This document shows, one piece after another, positions 25,867-34,425 of a stretch of DNA of 64,000 bases (position 1 is the first letter of the stretch; each line of letters opens with the position of its first letter). The notes beneath the pieces were generated by a model. It worked only from the letters and a program-made list of their open reading frames with translations. It was not told where the DNA came from and made no database searches. The translations under genes were made by a program, and so were the position numbers. Source of the DNA: JBBQWT01 sp038210375 (lineage in GTDB: Bacteria > Acidobacteriota > Terriglobia > Terriglobales > Acidobacteriaceae). Location of the stretch: NCBI GenBank assembly GCA_038210375.1, contig JBBQWT010000010.1, forward strand, positions 1 to 64,000, in the 5' to 3' direction.

Positions 25867-26597
25867 CCGGGAGCTCTGCATATCGGAGGAAGCAGGGGGT
25901 TTCAGAAGCTTCAGCCCCGGGAAACGCTCCAGGCATTCCTCCAACCGGATGTCATTCTGACGACCCCCGGCTTTATCGGGGTGAGGAAGAATCCCCACCC
26001 TCTGCAAACTCTCAGCTAACCAGATGGTTCATTTCCGGCGAATACTGAACACCGTACGATGATGTTTGAACGCGGCCCCTGCTTTGTACAGGAGGACCAA
26101 GAAGTCCTTGGGGAAATATTCGTCTCACTGTAGGGGTCCTTCCTCACCCCGATAAAGCCGGGGGTCGTCAGGATGACACTTGGGAGGGGAAGCTTGACTC
26201 CCAGCCGGGTGCCCCAGAGGAAGGGTGCCGGGCGCCCAACACGATTAGGGTGCGAGATATGCTCACCCCCAAACGCCTGGGTAGAGAAAGCCATCCCGGC
26301 GCCGCGCAGTACTTAACAACCGCTGGCGGCGGCAAACAACTGATAGTGGTATAAAGTGGGGGCGGTTCTCGCCATAATATCTCTTGAGCACTTTCGTCAT
26401 TGCGGTAAGGCTAGTGCAAAAGTCAGGCGGCGTCCCGAAGACCCAAACATTTTGTGCAGCGAGGTCTCGCCCACTCATTGCATGCGCAAATGAAGTGGGG
26501 CACCCTAATCGTATGGGCCACCCGCCGGAGAGGAAAGTTTTCGGGTGGCGCTTACGTTGGATTGGGAAGTCTTTACAAGTGCCAATGAGTCAAACGA
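25867..26597. other. Repeat-rich intergenic region
   Basis: No credible gene. It contains the inverted-repeat element at 25951-26177, then the word group AAGCTTGACTCCCAGCC (26188-26205, also found next to the repeat at 30918), GGTGCCCCAGAGG (also at 30739), and at about 26436-26513 a ~75-bp sequence that recurs inverted at about 30749-30824. Confidence 0.65.
25951..26177. mobile_element. MITE-like element, 227 bp
   Basis: Left end GTCATTCTGACGACC ... GAGGAAGAATCCCC and right end GGGTCCTTCCTC ... GGTCGTCAGGATGAC are inverted copies (~43 bp, a few mismatches). The interior resembles that of the element at 51036-51261 (shared CAAACTCTCAGCTAAC and CGAATACTGA). No reading frame inside, so it is non-autonomous if mobile. 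Confidence 0.65.
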
Positions 26598-26831
26598 ATG
26601 CCTGTTCACTTTCACAATGATGCGCCTCCAGTGTGGTTTCTAATTGTAGGAGTGTCGACCATTATCTCTGGTCTGACAAGTCCATATCTCTTAAACGAAT
26701 CAGACGGGGGCGAGCCGTCTGCTGAAGAAAAGGAAAAATACAAAGCCAATCCTCGACGGAGGCTCGAAGCCGTCGGACTGGGTCTTGGGTTTATTCTGCT
26801 CGGAGTCATACAGTGGGCGATGGGTTCTTGA
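26598..26831 (+). CDS. Small membrane protein of unknown function (77 aa)
   Basis: A 77-residue frame starting ATG at 26598. Two hydrophobic segments (WFLIVGVSTIISGL near residues 13-26 and VGLGLGFILLGVIQW near 59-73) flank a charged loop (ESDGGEPSAEEKEKYKANPRRR), giving a plausible helical hairpin. No convincing ribosome site and no family I recognise. It lies in a repeat-rich, lower-GC stretch upstream of the Rhs fragments, so it may be an immunity or accessory gene left behind by that island; that is inference only. Confidence 0.5.
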   Translation: MPVHFHNDAPPVWFLIVGVSTIISGLTSPYLLNESDGGEPSAEEKEKYKANPRRRLEAVGLGLGFILLGVIQWAMGS

Positions 26832-26979
26832 CCATACGAGGTATTTTGACACGAGAGCGGACAAGGAGCAGACGCTTATGCAATGAAGTGGGCGAGACAT
26901 GCTCCACCCCAAACCGTCCGGGTGTCAAATACACCGGCGTTGAAGATGTTTGGTTCTCCCCCATAGCTAGAAGATCAAC

Positions 26980-28582
26980 ATGGGTCTTCACCAAAAGGGC
27001 CATGTGGCCAACATCGATGCGGGCGGCGCCAACTATCATTCCTACTCGACCGGACCGGACGGACTGCGGGTGCGTAAAGCGGCCAACGATGGCTCGGTCA
27101 CCGAGTACTTCCATTTCAACGGCGCGACCATCTCCGAGTGGAACAGCCTGAGCGACTGGAGCGATTACATCTATGCCAATGGCAAGCGCATCGCGCGCGC
27201 CGACAGCTACGAAGACCGTATGCTGTTTCAGGGAACGAACTGCTCCAGTTGCGGCTCGCTGTCTTCGGTGGCGACGATGCACAGCGGGTCGGGCGCGGCG
27301 CTGCAAGGATACGTAATCCAATCGGGGGACAAGCCCATGGTGCGGCAGTGGAGCGGGGTGTCAGGCGGGGTGGGCATCGTCTTTACCCAGGGCGCGACGT
27401 GGAACGATTCTCAGACCCCGCATCTCCTCGATCAGGATAGTCAGGACGGCGCCGTGGATACGATGACCGGGGCTTGGCACTACCGGCAGTTCAACCTCAG
27501 CCAGTATGTGGGCAACCATCAGCTCGGTGGTGGCGATCACGCAGAGCAGCCAAGCAGGCGGATGGAACATTTATTACCAGGATTTCGTGCTGCTGGACGG
27601 CAAGGCCGGGGTGCACAAGATCTACTCGCGGGATAGGGACGTAGTCTCCGACGTATCAGGAACCGCGGGAGTGACGGGGCGAGCTCTATTGGCACAACAC
27701 AACCCCGGCCAGGGCACGAACGTGGACGGCACCACCACCTTCTACGCGGGCGACCAACTGGGTTCAGCGCGGCTGCTGACCAACACCAATGGCTATCCCA
27801 TATGGGAGGAGACGTATTACCCCTACGGCGTGGAGTACACAGATTCGGGCAGCACCGCCAACTCCAGCACGGTCAACAACTACAAATTTGCCGGGATGGA
27901 GCGCGATGGCGAGTCTACCAACGACTACACCATGTTCCGTTTCTACGGCAATGCCATGGGCAGATGGCTTTCACCCGATCCGTTGGGCGGCGATATCAGC
28001 AACCCGCAATCTCTGAATCGATATGCATATGTGGGGAATGATCCAGTCGATTTTGTAGACCCGTTTGGGCTCTTTATCCGCCCAATTCCCCCAACTCCCC
28101 CAACTCCAACACCTGGGCCCCAAGGCCCTGGTGGTCCTGGGGGCGGTCCCTCACCGTCACCCATTCAAGACGATCCCGGTCTTCAAACCAAGACTGGTCC
28201 GGGGAAGTCTCAAACTGTCGAGCCAACTAAACCTAGCCCTCGGAAGACATGTCAGAATGCTGCAGTAGATAAGGGCCAGGCGGTCATCGCAGACCTGAGA
28301 AAAAATCTGCCTTCAGAACTCAAGAAAAACCTCATAAAGGGATTCGCGAGTAGTGTGGTCGCGGGCTGTGTGGTTGGGGCAACTGTTGGTGCGTTTGTCG
28401 TATTTGAATTACCGCCAGTCGGGGGAGCCGCAGGATGTTTGGCCGGAGCTTCTGAAGGAATTATTCCAGGCATTGGAGGCTCAATAGCATTTACTTATTT
28501 TGAGGCTGCATTCCAAGCCGATCAAGCGCGACAAGAAGTAAAGAAAACGATCAGTGACGTTTGTTCCAAGCTTCCAGATTGA
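26980..28582 (+). pseudogene. Rhs C-terminal fragment 1 with hydrophobic toxin tip (frameshifted)
   Basis: Two overlapping frames make one Rhs C-terminus. The first (26980-27636) gives RHS text such as DGLRVRKAAND and DYIYANGKRIARAD; the second (27506-28582) continues SQAGGWNIYYQDFVLLDG and includes the Rhs core (YYPYGVEYTDS, KFAGMERD, RFYGNAMGRWLSPDPLG, NDPVDFVDPFG). The frame switch is at about 27500-27525. There is no Rhs N-terminus or export region, so this is a displaced or orphan tip. After DPFG comes a Pro/Gly-rich linker and a ~110-residue Gly/Ala-rich hydrophobic tip (GFASSVVAGCVVGATVGAF) resembling a membrane-active domain. A small membrane protein follows 9 bases later as likely immunity. 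Confidence 0.75.
27671..28029 (+). repeat. Rhs core direct repeat, copy 1
   Basis: About 355 bp that recur almost unchanged at 29075-29432 in the same direction; scattered differences only. It encodes the Rhs core just ahead of the variable tip. Spacing between copies is ~1.4 kb, the length of one toxin/immunity cassette. Confidence 0.9.
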
Positions 28583-28591
28583 GGTAGAGCT

Positions 28592-28888
28592 ATGAAAGCC
28601 ATGAGTCGACTCCAGGACATTTACCACCTTTATAAGAGGGACTCAAGGAAAACCGCGCGGCGCGCAATCAGAATGGATAGACGGTATTTTCTTGCGCGTG
28701 GCATTGCGATAAACGGATGGTCGTTTTTCGTAGTAATGAATGCCCTCCGCTATTTTCGAGCACCCCAATTCTTTGACACGCCCAATATTTCCGAGTATCT
28801 GGGTACGACTTTCCTCATAAGTTGCGCGGTCGGTTATTTCACTGGCAGAGGATTATGGTCGCGCTTTCAACGGCTGGCAAAAGATTAG
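28592..28888 (+). CDS. Small membrane protein, candidate immunity protein 1
   Basis: A 98-residue protein with a basic, hydrophilic N-terminus (DIYHLYKRDSRKTARRAIRMDRR) and two hydrophobic segments (around residues 36-52 and 70-85). It starts at ATG 28592, nine bases after the stop of the Rhs tip, with GAGG just upstream. Position directly after a polymorphic toxin tip and membrane location fit an immunity protein against a membrane-active toxin. I recognise no family. G+C is lower than in the flanking housekeeping genes, as is usual for such cassettes. Confidence 0.65.
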   Translation: MKAMSRLQDIYHLYKRDSRKTARRAIRMDRRYFLARGIAINGWSFFVVMNALRYFRAPQFFDTPNISEYLGTTFLISCAVGYFTGRGLWSRFQRLAKD

Positions 28889-28951
28889 CCGGATTGGTCG
28901 GCGGATTTCGATAGAGCATGATCTGGTAGTTAGCACCGGTGCAGCCAATTA

Positions 28952-30100
28952 ATGCTTGGCAGCAACAGACGACGGCGGGACGGAATATCAGGGGGAAGTC
29001 GGACTCTGAGGGGGAAACGAGGGGACAGAAACCAGGGGACAGGCGGGATGTTTTCCATGTTTTCCCGGTACGTTGTGACGGGGCGAGCTCTATTGGCACA
29101 ACACAACCCCGGCCAGAGCACGAACGTGGACGGCACCACCAGGTACTACGCGGGCGACCAACTGGGTTCAGCGCGGCTGCTGACCAACACCAATGGCTAT
29201 CCCATATGGGAGGAGACGTATTATCCCTACGGCATGGAGTACACAGATTCGGGCAGCACCGCCAACTCCAGCACGGTCAACAACTACAAATTTGCCGGGA
29301 TGGAGCGCGATTCTGAATCCACCAACGACAACACCATGTTCCGCTCCTACGGCAACGCCATGGGAAGATGGCTTTCGCCCGATCCGCTGGGCGGCGATCT
29401 TAGCAACCCGCAATCTCTGAATAGATATGTATACGTTCTAAATAATCCAACTAACTACTTTGACCCATTTGGTCTGGATTATTGGTGGTCTGGCAATTGT
29501 TTGTCCTATGACCAGTTTGCATATGTCGACGGTGAACTTGATTCGGTAGATACTTTCTTTCTCGGGTGTGTGGACAGTGGCGCCCCGGGAACTCAGGGTG
29601 GCGGGGAGAAAGATCGCAACGGCGGGAATGGCGGCAGTTCCAGTACCACAGCCCCCGCTCAGCAAAAGTTCACGTCACTTTGTCCACCAGTCCCCGCTGT
29701 TCCGCCCAACGTTAGCGTAGATGCCAACATGAAAACCGCTGACAAGAGTAAGAGCTTGATTTTTGCGATACCCCGCTTGAAGTGGTTTTACTCGATGGTT
29801 CGGAACCGCGGTCCATGGGATTACAAACAAACTGGAAGAACTCTCAATGATTTCGGTGAAATTACTCCTTCTCCTTATCAAGATCTGGCAAACTTCAATT
29901 TTGGTGCGACCGGAACCGCAGCAGGAATTGAATCTCAAGTACTATTGCGAGCGGCCGGCTGGGCGCAACAACAAGCCGGAACCTCTCAGCCGAATTGGGG
30001 TACCCCATATTCATTGAGTGGTCCTTACGGAGATGACCCACGGGACCAATTTATGATTAAGCTAGGCATCACTCACGCGGACAATGGATGCCATCAATGA
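28952..30100 (+). CDS. Orphan Rhs core with toxin-44-type C-terminal domain
   Basis: A 382-residue frame. Residues ~1-40 are not Rhs-like and derive from a repeat-type sequence (28990-29070); residues ~45-165 are the Rhs core nearly identical to copy 1, ending NNPTNYFDPFG. The tip (~190 residues) ends with a domain that I read as bacterial toxin 44: WFYSMVRNRGPWDYK, NDFGEITPSPYQDLANFNFG, LLRAAGWAQQQAG and GDDPRDQFMIKLGI. The family is found on polymorphic toxins and is thought to act on nucleic acid, which is not proven here. Without the Rhs shell or a secretion signal it is probably silent until recombined. Its stop overlaps the next start (ATGA). Confidence 0.72.
   Translation: MLGSNRRRRDGISGGSRTLRGKRGDRNQGTGGMFSMFSRYVVTGRALLAQHNPGQSTNVDGTTRYYAGDQLGSARLLTNTNGYPIWEETYYPYGMEYTDSGSTANSSTVNNYKFAGMERDSESTNDNTMFRSYGNAMGRWLSPDPLGGDLSNPQSLNRYVYVLNNPTNYFDPFGLDYWWSGNCLSYDQFAYVDGELDSVDTFFLGCVDSGAPGTQGGGEKDRNGGNGGSSSTTAPAQQKFTSLCPPVPAVPPNVSVDANMKTADKSKSLIFAIPRLKWFYSMVRNRGPWDYKQTGRTLNDFGEITPSPYQDLANFNFGATGTAAGIESQVLLRAAGWAQQQAGTSQPNWGTPYSLSGPYGDDPRDQFMIKLGITHADNGCHQ
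29075..29432 (+). repeat. Rhs core direct repeat, copy 2
   Basis: Near-identical partner of 27671-28029; begins at GTGACGGGGCGAGC in both and diverges just after AATCTCTGAAT, exactly where the toxin tips begin to differ. Confidence 0.9.
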
Positions 30101-30459
30101 AGCTTGGTTCTTATCTTTTGGCCGCGTTTTTCTGCAGCCTTCTGGGTTGCTGTTCCAATACAGTCATTTACCAACGATTCTCACCCGATAGAATGCTGGT
30201 TGCTACCTTGTTCGACCGCGATTGTGGAGCGACGACAGACTTCAGCACGATGATCTCCGTTACGAGAAACACGCAGTCATTCGCTGACGAAAGTGCTTTG
30301 TTTTTGGTTGCGAAGGGGCAGAAGAATATTTCATTGAAGTGGGTTGGGCCCAGAACTCTATACGTCGAATGTGCAGGATGCACCGCTTCGACAGTTTTCA
30401 AACAGATCAAGTCGCAAGATGGTATTGAAGTGAAATATTCATTTCCGGCGTATCACTAG
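30097..30459 (+). CDS. Lipoprotein, candidate immunity protein 2
   Basis: A 120-residue protein starting at ATG 30097, which overlaps the stop of the toxin gene (ATGA), implying coupled translation. The N-terminus is a lipoprotein signal: MKLGSYLLAAFFCSLLGCC, lipobox LLGC. The mature part has paired cysteines (ECAGC, and one in DRDCG) and is probably a small beta-rich domain. Location and coupling make it the likely cognate immunity protein of the toxin-44-like tip; a periplasm-facing lipoprotein would be unusual for neutralising a cytosolic nuclease, which leaves the site of toxin action open. No named family recognised. Confidence 0.65.
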   Translation: MKLGSYLLAAFFCSLLGCCSNTVIYQRFSPDRMLVATLFDRDCGATTDFSTMISVTRNTQSFADESALFLVAKGQKNISLKWVGPRTLYVECAGCTASTVFKQIKSQDGIEVKYSFPAYH

Positions 30460-31076
30460 TACTCCGCAGAACTCTTTGCTCCGACTGTTAATTTCACTCT
30501 CTAAATTAACGTCATCTCGACCGGAGACCCCGGGCTTTGCGGGGCGGAGTGGAGAGACCTCGGGGCGGTTCTTGCGGTTGGTTTTGCTCTCATACAACCT
30601 TTAACAATCAAGAACATGGCAGGACAGGCATCGTTCAGCGGCGCGACCACGATTGGGCCTACTGCTGCTGCCCTTGTCCCGGTAGCAGGGGGCTTAGTAC
30701 ATCCTTTGCTTGGCTTAAGCTTCGACATTTTTAGCCGGGTGCCCCAGAGGATTGGGTGCCCCACTTCATTGCGTATGCAATGATTGGGCGGGAGAGCACT
30801 GCACGAAATGTTTGGGTCGTCGGGAACTCACCGGGCTTGGGCGTAAACTCCCGTCGAGCGCCACGCATGATCCTTACCGGAGGACCGAAAAAGCTCCCGA
30901 GGAAAGACTTGTTGAACTGTAGGGGTCCTTCCTCACCCCGATAAAGCCGGGGGTCGTCAGGATGACACTTGGGAAGAGAAGCTTGACTCCCAGCCGTCGG
31001 CTGCGACGCGTCGGGGGAACTGCCAGCACTCGGCGGCCGGCGGGTGGCGCCTCTCTCCTGCTTGCCCCGCTCTCCA
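30460..31076. other. Repeat-rich intergenic region
   Basis: No credible gene. Contents: a different dispersed repeat at about 30510-30566 (GTCATCTCGACCGGAG ... GGAGTGGAGAGACCT), a short frame remnant around 30615-30735, the inverted partner (30749-30824) of the 26436-26513 sequence, and a reverse copy of the 46-bp repeat at 30918-30966. Confidence 0.6.
30918..30966 (-). repeat. Solo right-end copy of the 46-bp repeat
   Basis: Same sequence as the right end of the element at 25951-26177, including the following CACTTGGGA and AAGCTTGACTCCCAGCC. The bases just to its left resemble the interior of the 51036-51261 element, but no left end is visible, so this looks like a truncated element. Confidence 0.7.
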
Positions 31077-33272
31077 TCATTTCAAGTTGCGGTCAAAAAA
31101 TTCGCCGGTCGCCTTGTAGGCGTGCACCCAGTTCTTCCACAGCAGAAAGTCGTGAATGTCGTCAGGAAAAATGAGTTGCTCGAATGGGACCTTCTGATGG
31201 CGCAAGCGTTGCGCCAGGTCTTCGGTCTGGTTGAACCCCACGTTGCGGTCGTCGTCGCCGTGAATCAACAGCACCGGCGACTTCCAGGTTGCGATGGACG
31301 CTACCGGGGACGACTCATACGCCAGTTTGTTGGCCTCGCGGGCGTCGGGAGCGGCGGTGGCCAGGTTCTCCCACCGGGGCAGAAAGACTGACCAGTCGTG
31401 CACGCCGTGAAAATCCACCCCGGCGGCGAAGATATCGGAATTGCGCGCCAATCCCAGCGCGGTCAGGTAGCCTCCATACGAGCCGCCCCACAGGCCGATG
31501 CGTTTCTTATCCACAATGGGCAGGCTTTGCAGGTATTTTGCGCCCGCCAGCACGTCGTTGTATTCTGCGGCGCCCCGCCACCCGGAATTGGGCGCGCGGC
31601 GAAAGGCGCGGCCGTACATCACTCCCAGCCGGTAGTTGACCGACAAGACGACGTAGCCGCGGCTGGCCAGGTACTGATTTTCCGCATACGCGTTGTGGTA
31701 GTAGTACATGTAATGGAAGCCCAGCATCATCTGCCGACTGGGGCCTCCGTGAGTGAATATCAGCGCCGGACCAGGGGCGCTGCCCAGGCGGTTGCGATCG
31801 CGAGGCACAAAAATCTGGCCGTGGATGGTGTAGCCGCCGGCGCTCTTGAAGATGACCTGCTGCGGCGTCACCAGTTCGGCGGAGGGGAAATCGGCGGGTA
31901 TCGCCTGGGCAGCGACGGCCTCGCGTCCCAGCGCGGTGACGTGATAAGGCATCGCCGCAGTGGTGGCGGTCGAGCCCAGGCACACAATCTCTTTCTGCAC
32001 CTCCACCGGGGTCCATTCCATGCCCTCGCCGCGGGTAAGTTGCAGTGGCGGCCGCGCGGGGCCGTCGCCATTCAAATTTACCGACCAAATATGCCGCCGG
32101 TCCTGATCGCGCGGGTCAGTGGAAAACTGGTTCGACGTGTAGAGCAGGCGCTGGCCTTCTTCGGTCAACATCACATCTTCCACATCAAAATCGCCAGGCG
32201 TCAGCAGCGTAGGCGTATCGCCCCCGATGATGGAAACCGAATAGAGGTGGTTGTGGCCGCTGTGCTCTGATGAAAACAAAATGCGCCCACCATCGGCAAA
32301 ATCAAATGACGCCTCTTCGGAAGCCGGCAGCGAGCTTTCTTCTGTCGTGCCGCTGTGCCAGATTTCTTTGGCCGAACCACTCGCCGCATCGGCCACCCAG
32401 ATCGCCCAGGGCTGGGGAGTGACGGGAATGATGGGCCGGCGATTTTCGCGGCCTTCGGCGCGCACGAACGCCAGTTGGCGGCCGTCGGGTGACCATCGCG
32501 GCATCTGGTCGAGATCGACGCTGGGAGAAAGGTAGCGCACCGACCTGGCGGCCTGATCAGCGCCCACATCCATCACCGCGATAAAGCTGTGGCCCTTGCG
32601 GCCCAGGGTGAAGGCGACCTGGCGGCCTTCGGGCGACCAGCGCGGATCGGAGCTTTCTCCCTGCAGCTCGTGCAGCTTCTGGGCCACGCCTTTGGCGGAA
32701 TCGGGCGCGGAAGGCGCGGCCAGCGGGGCGATCCACAACGCGTCTTTGCCCGCCCACACCGCCGACTTGCCGTCAGCGGAAATCTGGATGTTGGCGCAAT
32801 CTTCCTCGGGACAATTCATGTCTCCCAGCAGCCGGGGATGGGCGCCGCTCTTATCCAAATCGAGCGCCCATACCTGTTGCTTAGGTTCTTTGAGCGCGCT
32901 GCCGGGGTTGGCGACGTGGCCCCCGCCATTGAGCTCGGCGCCGCGGGCGTACACCAGTGTCTTTCCGTCGGGAGAAAGTTGCAGACCGCCGATGGCCTGG
33001 CCGTCGTCGCCGTGGTAGGCGGTAACCTGGCGGGCTGCGAAATCAGGCGCATCCGCCACCCAGACATTGCGTTCGCCCCGGGCGTCAAATACCCACGCGA
33101 TTCTGGGTTTGTGTTTGGCCGCTACCAGGTTGCTGGGGAAGGGGGAGCTCATCACCTGCTCCAGGGTGAAGCCGGCCGCCAGCCCCAGCGAAGAGGCCAG
33201 CAACAAAAAGCAGCACAGCAGCAGCCCGCGGCGGGACAAGGGGTATGAGTAGGCAGTTCGATGAGTAGTCAT
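31077..33272 (-). CDS. S9 family (prolyl oligopeptidase-type) peptidase, exported
   Basis: A 731-residue serine peptidase of the dipeptidyl-peptidase IV/acylaminoacyl-peptidase kind. It starts with a signal peptide (basic start, then LLLCCFLLLASSLGLAAG). The middle ~400 residues are WD/TolB-like beta-propeller blades with repeated SPDGK, SADGK, SPEGR, SPDGR motifs. The C-terminal alpha/beta-hydrolase domain holds the triad: GGSYGGY (Ser, near nt 31479), HGDDDRNVGF (Asp, near 31250) and DDIHDF (His, near 31155). Likely periplasmic or secreted peptide scavenging. ATG at 33272 is chosen because it gives the signal peptide; the frame is open to 33629 but that part is not family-like. Confidence 0.92.
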   Translation of the reverse strand: MTTHRTAYSYPLSRRGLLLCCFLLLASSLGLAAGFTLEQVMSSPFPSNLVAAKHKPRIAWVFDARGERNVWVADAPDFAARQVTAYHGDDGQAIGGLQLSPDGKTLVYARGAELNGGGHVANPGSALKEPKQQVWALDLDKSGAHPRLLGDMNCPEEDCANIQISADGKSAVWAGKDALWIAPLAAPSAPDSAKGVAQKLHELQGESSDPRWSPEGRQVAFTLGRKGHSFIAVMDVGADQAARSVRYLSPSVDLDQMPRWSPDGRQLAFVRAEGRENRRPIIPVTPQPWAIWVADAASGSAKEIWHSGTTEESSLPASEEASFDFADGGRILFSSEHSGHNHLYSVSIIGGDTPTLLTPGDFDVEDVMLTEEGQRLLYTSNQFSTDPRDQDRRHIWSVNLNGDGPARPPLQLTRGEGMEWTPVEVQKEIVCLGSTATTAAMPYHVTALGREAVAAQAIPADFPSAELVTPQQVIFKSAGGYTIHGQIFVPRDRNRLGSAPGPALIFTHGGPSRQMMLGFHYMYYYHNAYAENQYLASRGYVVLSVNYRLGVMYGRAFRRAPNSGWRGAAEYNDVLAGAKYLQSLPIVDKKRIGLWGGSYGGYLTALGLARNSDIFAAGVDFHGVHDWSVFLPRWENLATAAPDAREANKLAYESSPVASIATWKSPVLLIHGDDDRNVGFNQTEDLAQRLRHQKVPFEQLIFPDDIHDFLLWKNWVHAYKATGEFFDRNLK

Positions 33273-33374
33273 GAGCCTGTAAGAATACCGCTTGCTGTAA
33301 GATTCCTCAAAATCGCAGGTTTCAGGGTGCTCGCGCAGGCAAAGGTATTCCGGCGCGATTAAGATAGATGCGAC

Positions 33375-34130
33375 ATGGCCAGGAAAACCGTCAACGCCGA
33401 GCTCTTCGCAGGGACATCCGGCTGGGCTTATACAAGCTGGAAGCCCGGGTTCTATCCGGCGAAGCTGGGGTCGGCAAAGTTTCTCGAGCATTATGCTTCG
33501 CGGCTGAACTCCGTCGAAGTGAATTACACGTTTCGCCGCTTCGCCAGTGAGGCGATTCTTGACCGCTGGATTGCGGCCACGCCGCCACACTTCAAATTTT
33601 CCGCCAAAGCCCACCAGGGCATTACCCATTACAAAAAGCTTAAGGGCGCAGAGGAGAACACCGAGAAATTTCTGCAGTCACTGGAGCCGCTACGCGCCGC
33701 CGGCAAGCTGGGGATGGTGCTCTTCCAGCTCCCGCCATTCCTCAAATCGGATACCGCGCTGCTGCGGGATTTCTTGAACAGCCTGCCACGCCGGCGGCGA
33801 TTCGCCTTCGAGTTCCGGCACGATTCGTGGTTCAACGAAGGCACTTACGACGCGTTGCGGAAGTTCAACGCCGCCATGTACATTGCGGAAAGCGAGAAGT
33901 TGGAAAGCCCGGATGTGGTCACCGCGGATTTTTGTTACTACCGCTTGCGCAAGCCGGATTACTCGGCCCGCACCGTAAAGAAAGTCAGCCGCCGGGTCGA
34001 GGCCCATCTCCAGGACGGTCGCAACGTCTACATCTACTTCAAGCACGAAGATGATCCCGCGGGAGCGATTTACGCCGAGAAGCTGTTGGGCATGGTCAAC
34101 CACTCTCCCCTACGCCAGGCAAAGGCCTGA
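33375..34130 (+). CDS. DUF72 family protein (YecE-like)
   Basis: A 251-residue protein with the DUF72 pattern: FAGTSGWAYTSWKPGFYP at the N-terminus, EVNYTFRRF, FKFSAKAHQGITH, LGMVLFQLPPFLK, FAFEFRHDSWF and YIYFKHEDDPAGAIYA at the end. The fold is a TIM barrel; the biochemical function is unknown. Length and motifs are intact. It is divergent from the S9 peptidase gene, about 100 bp apart, with its start ATG at 33375. Confidence 0.9.
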   Translation: MARKTVNAELFAGTSGWAYTSWKPGFYPAKLGSAKFLEHYASRLNSVEVNYTFRRFASEAILDRWIAATPPHFKFSAKAHQGITHYKKLKGAEENTEKFLQSLEPLRAAGKLGMVLFQLPPFLKSDTALLRDFLNSLPRRRRFAFEFRHDSWFNEGTYDALRKFNAAMYIAESEKLESPDVVTADFCYYRLRKPDYSARTVKKVSRRVEAHLQDGRNVYIYFKHEDDPAGAIYAEKLLGMVNHSPLRQAKA

Positions 34131-34425
34131 GGGCGGTCGAAATGACATGCGGCGAGGTCTGCAAGCCGATGGGCTGCGGCGGATCTGAGTTTTTGGTCTT
34201 GGGTGGAAGCGCGGACTTCGGCCTCGAGGAGTTTTTTCATTCGGCCAATAGAGATATCTCCCCACCGGCATCACCATCGCACATTGGTGGGAGCAGCGGA
34301 CTTCAGTCCGCTGATAAGTAGCCTTCAGGAAAAGGCTTTAGCCGCGGCGCATTTAACCGCCTGATCAAAAATCTCAGCTTAAGATGGCCCCATGCAGTCC
34401 GCCGCCGAAGCCGTGCGCAGGGTGG
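34131..34425. other. Intergenic region with a short palindromic repeat
   Basis: No gene seen. At about 34288-34315 the sequence GCAGCGGACTTCAGTCCGCTG forms a hairpin, of a kind that often recurs between genes in acidobacteria; only this copy is seen in the window. Confidence 0.5.

Noticed and set aside
28952..29070. Separate small gene ahead of the second Rhs core
   Set aside because: The stretch resembles a repeat-type sequence (GGGGACAG words) read in frame by chance; no ribosome site or family.
30537..30734. 65-codon frame in the repeat-rich stretch after the Rhs island
   Set aside because: No ribosome site, no family, and it overlaps a dispersed repeat; at best a remnant.
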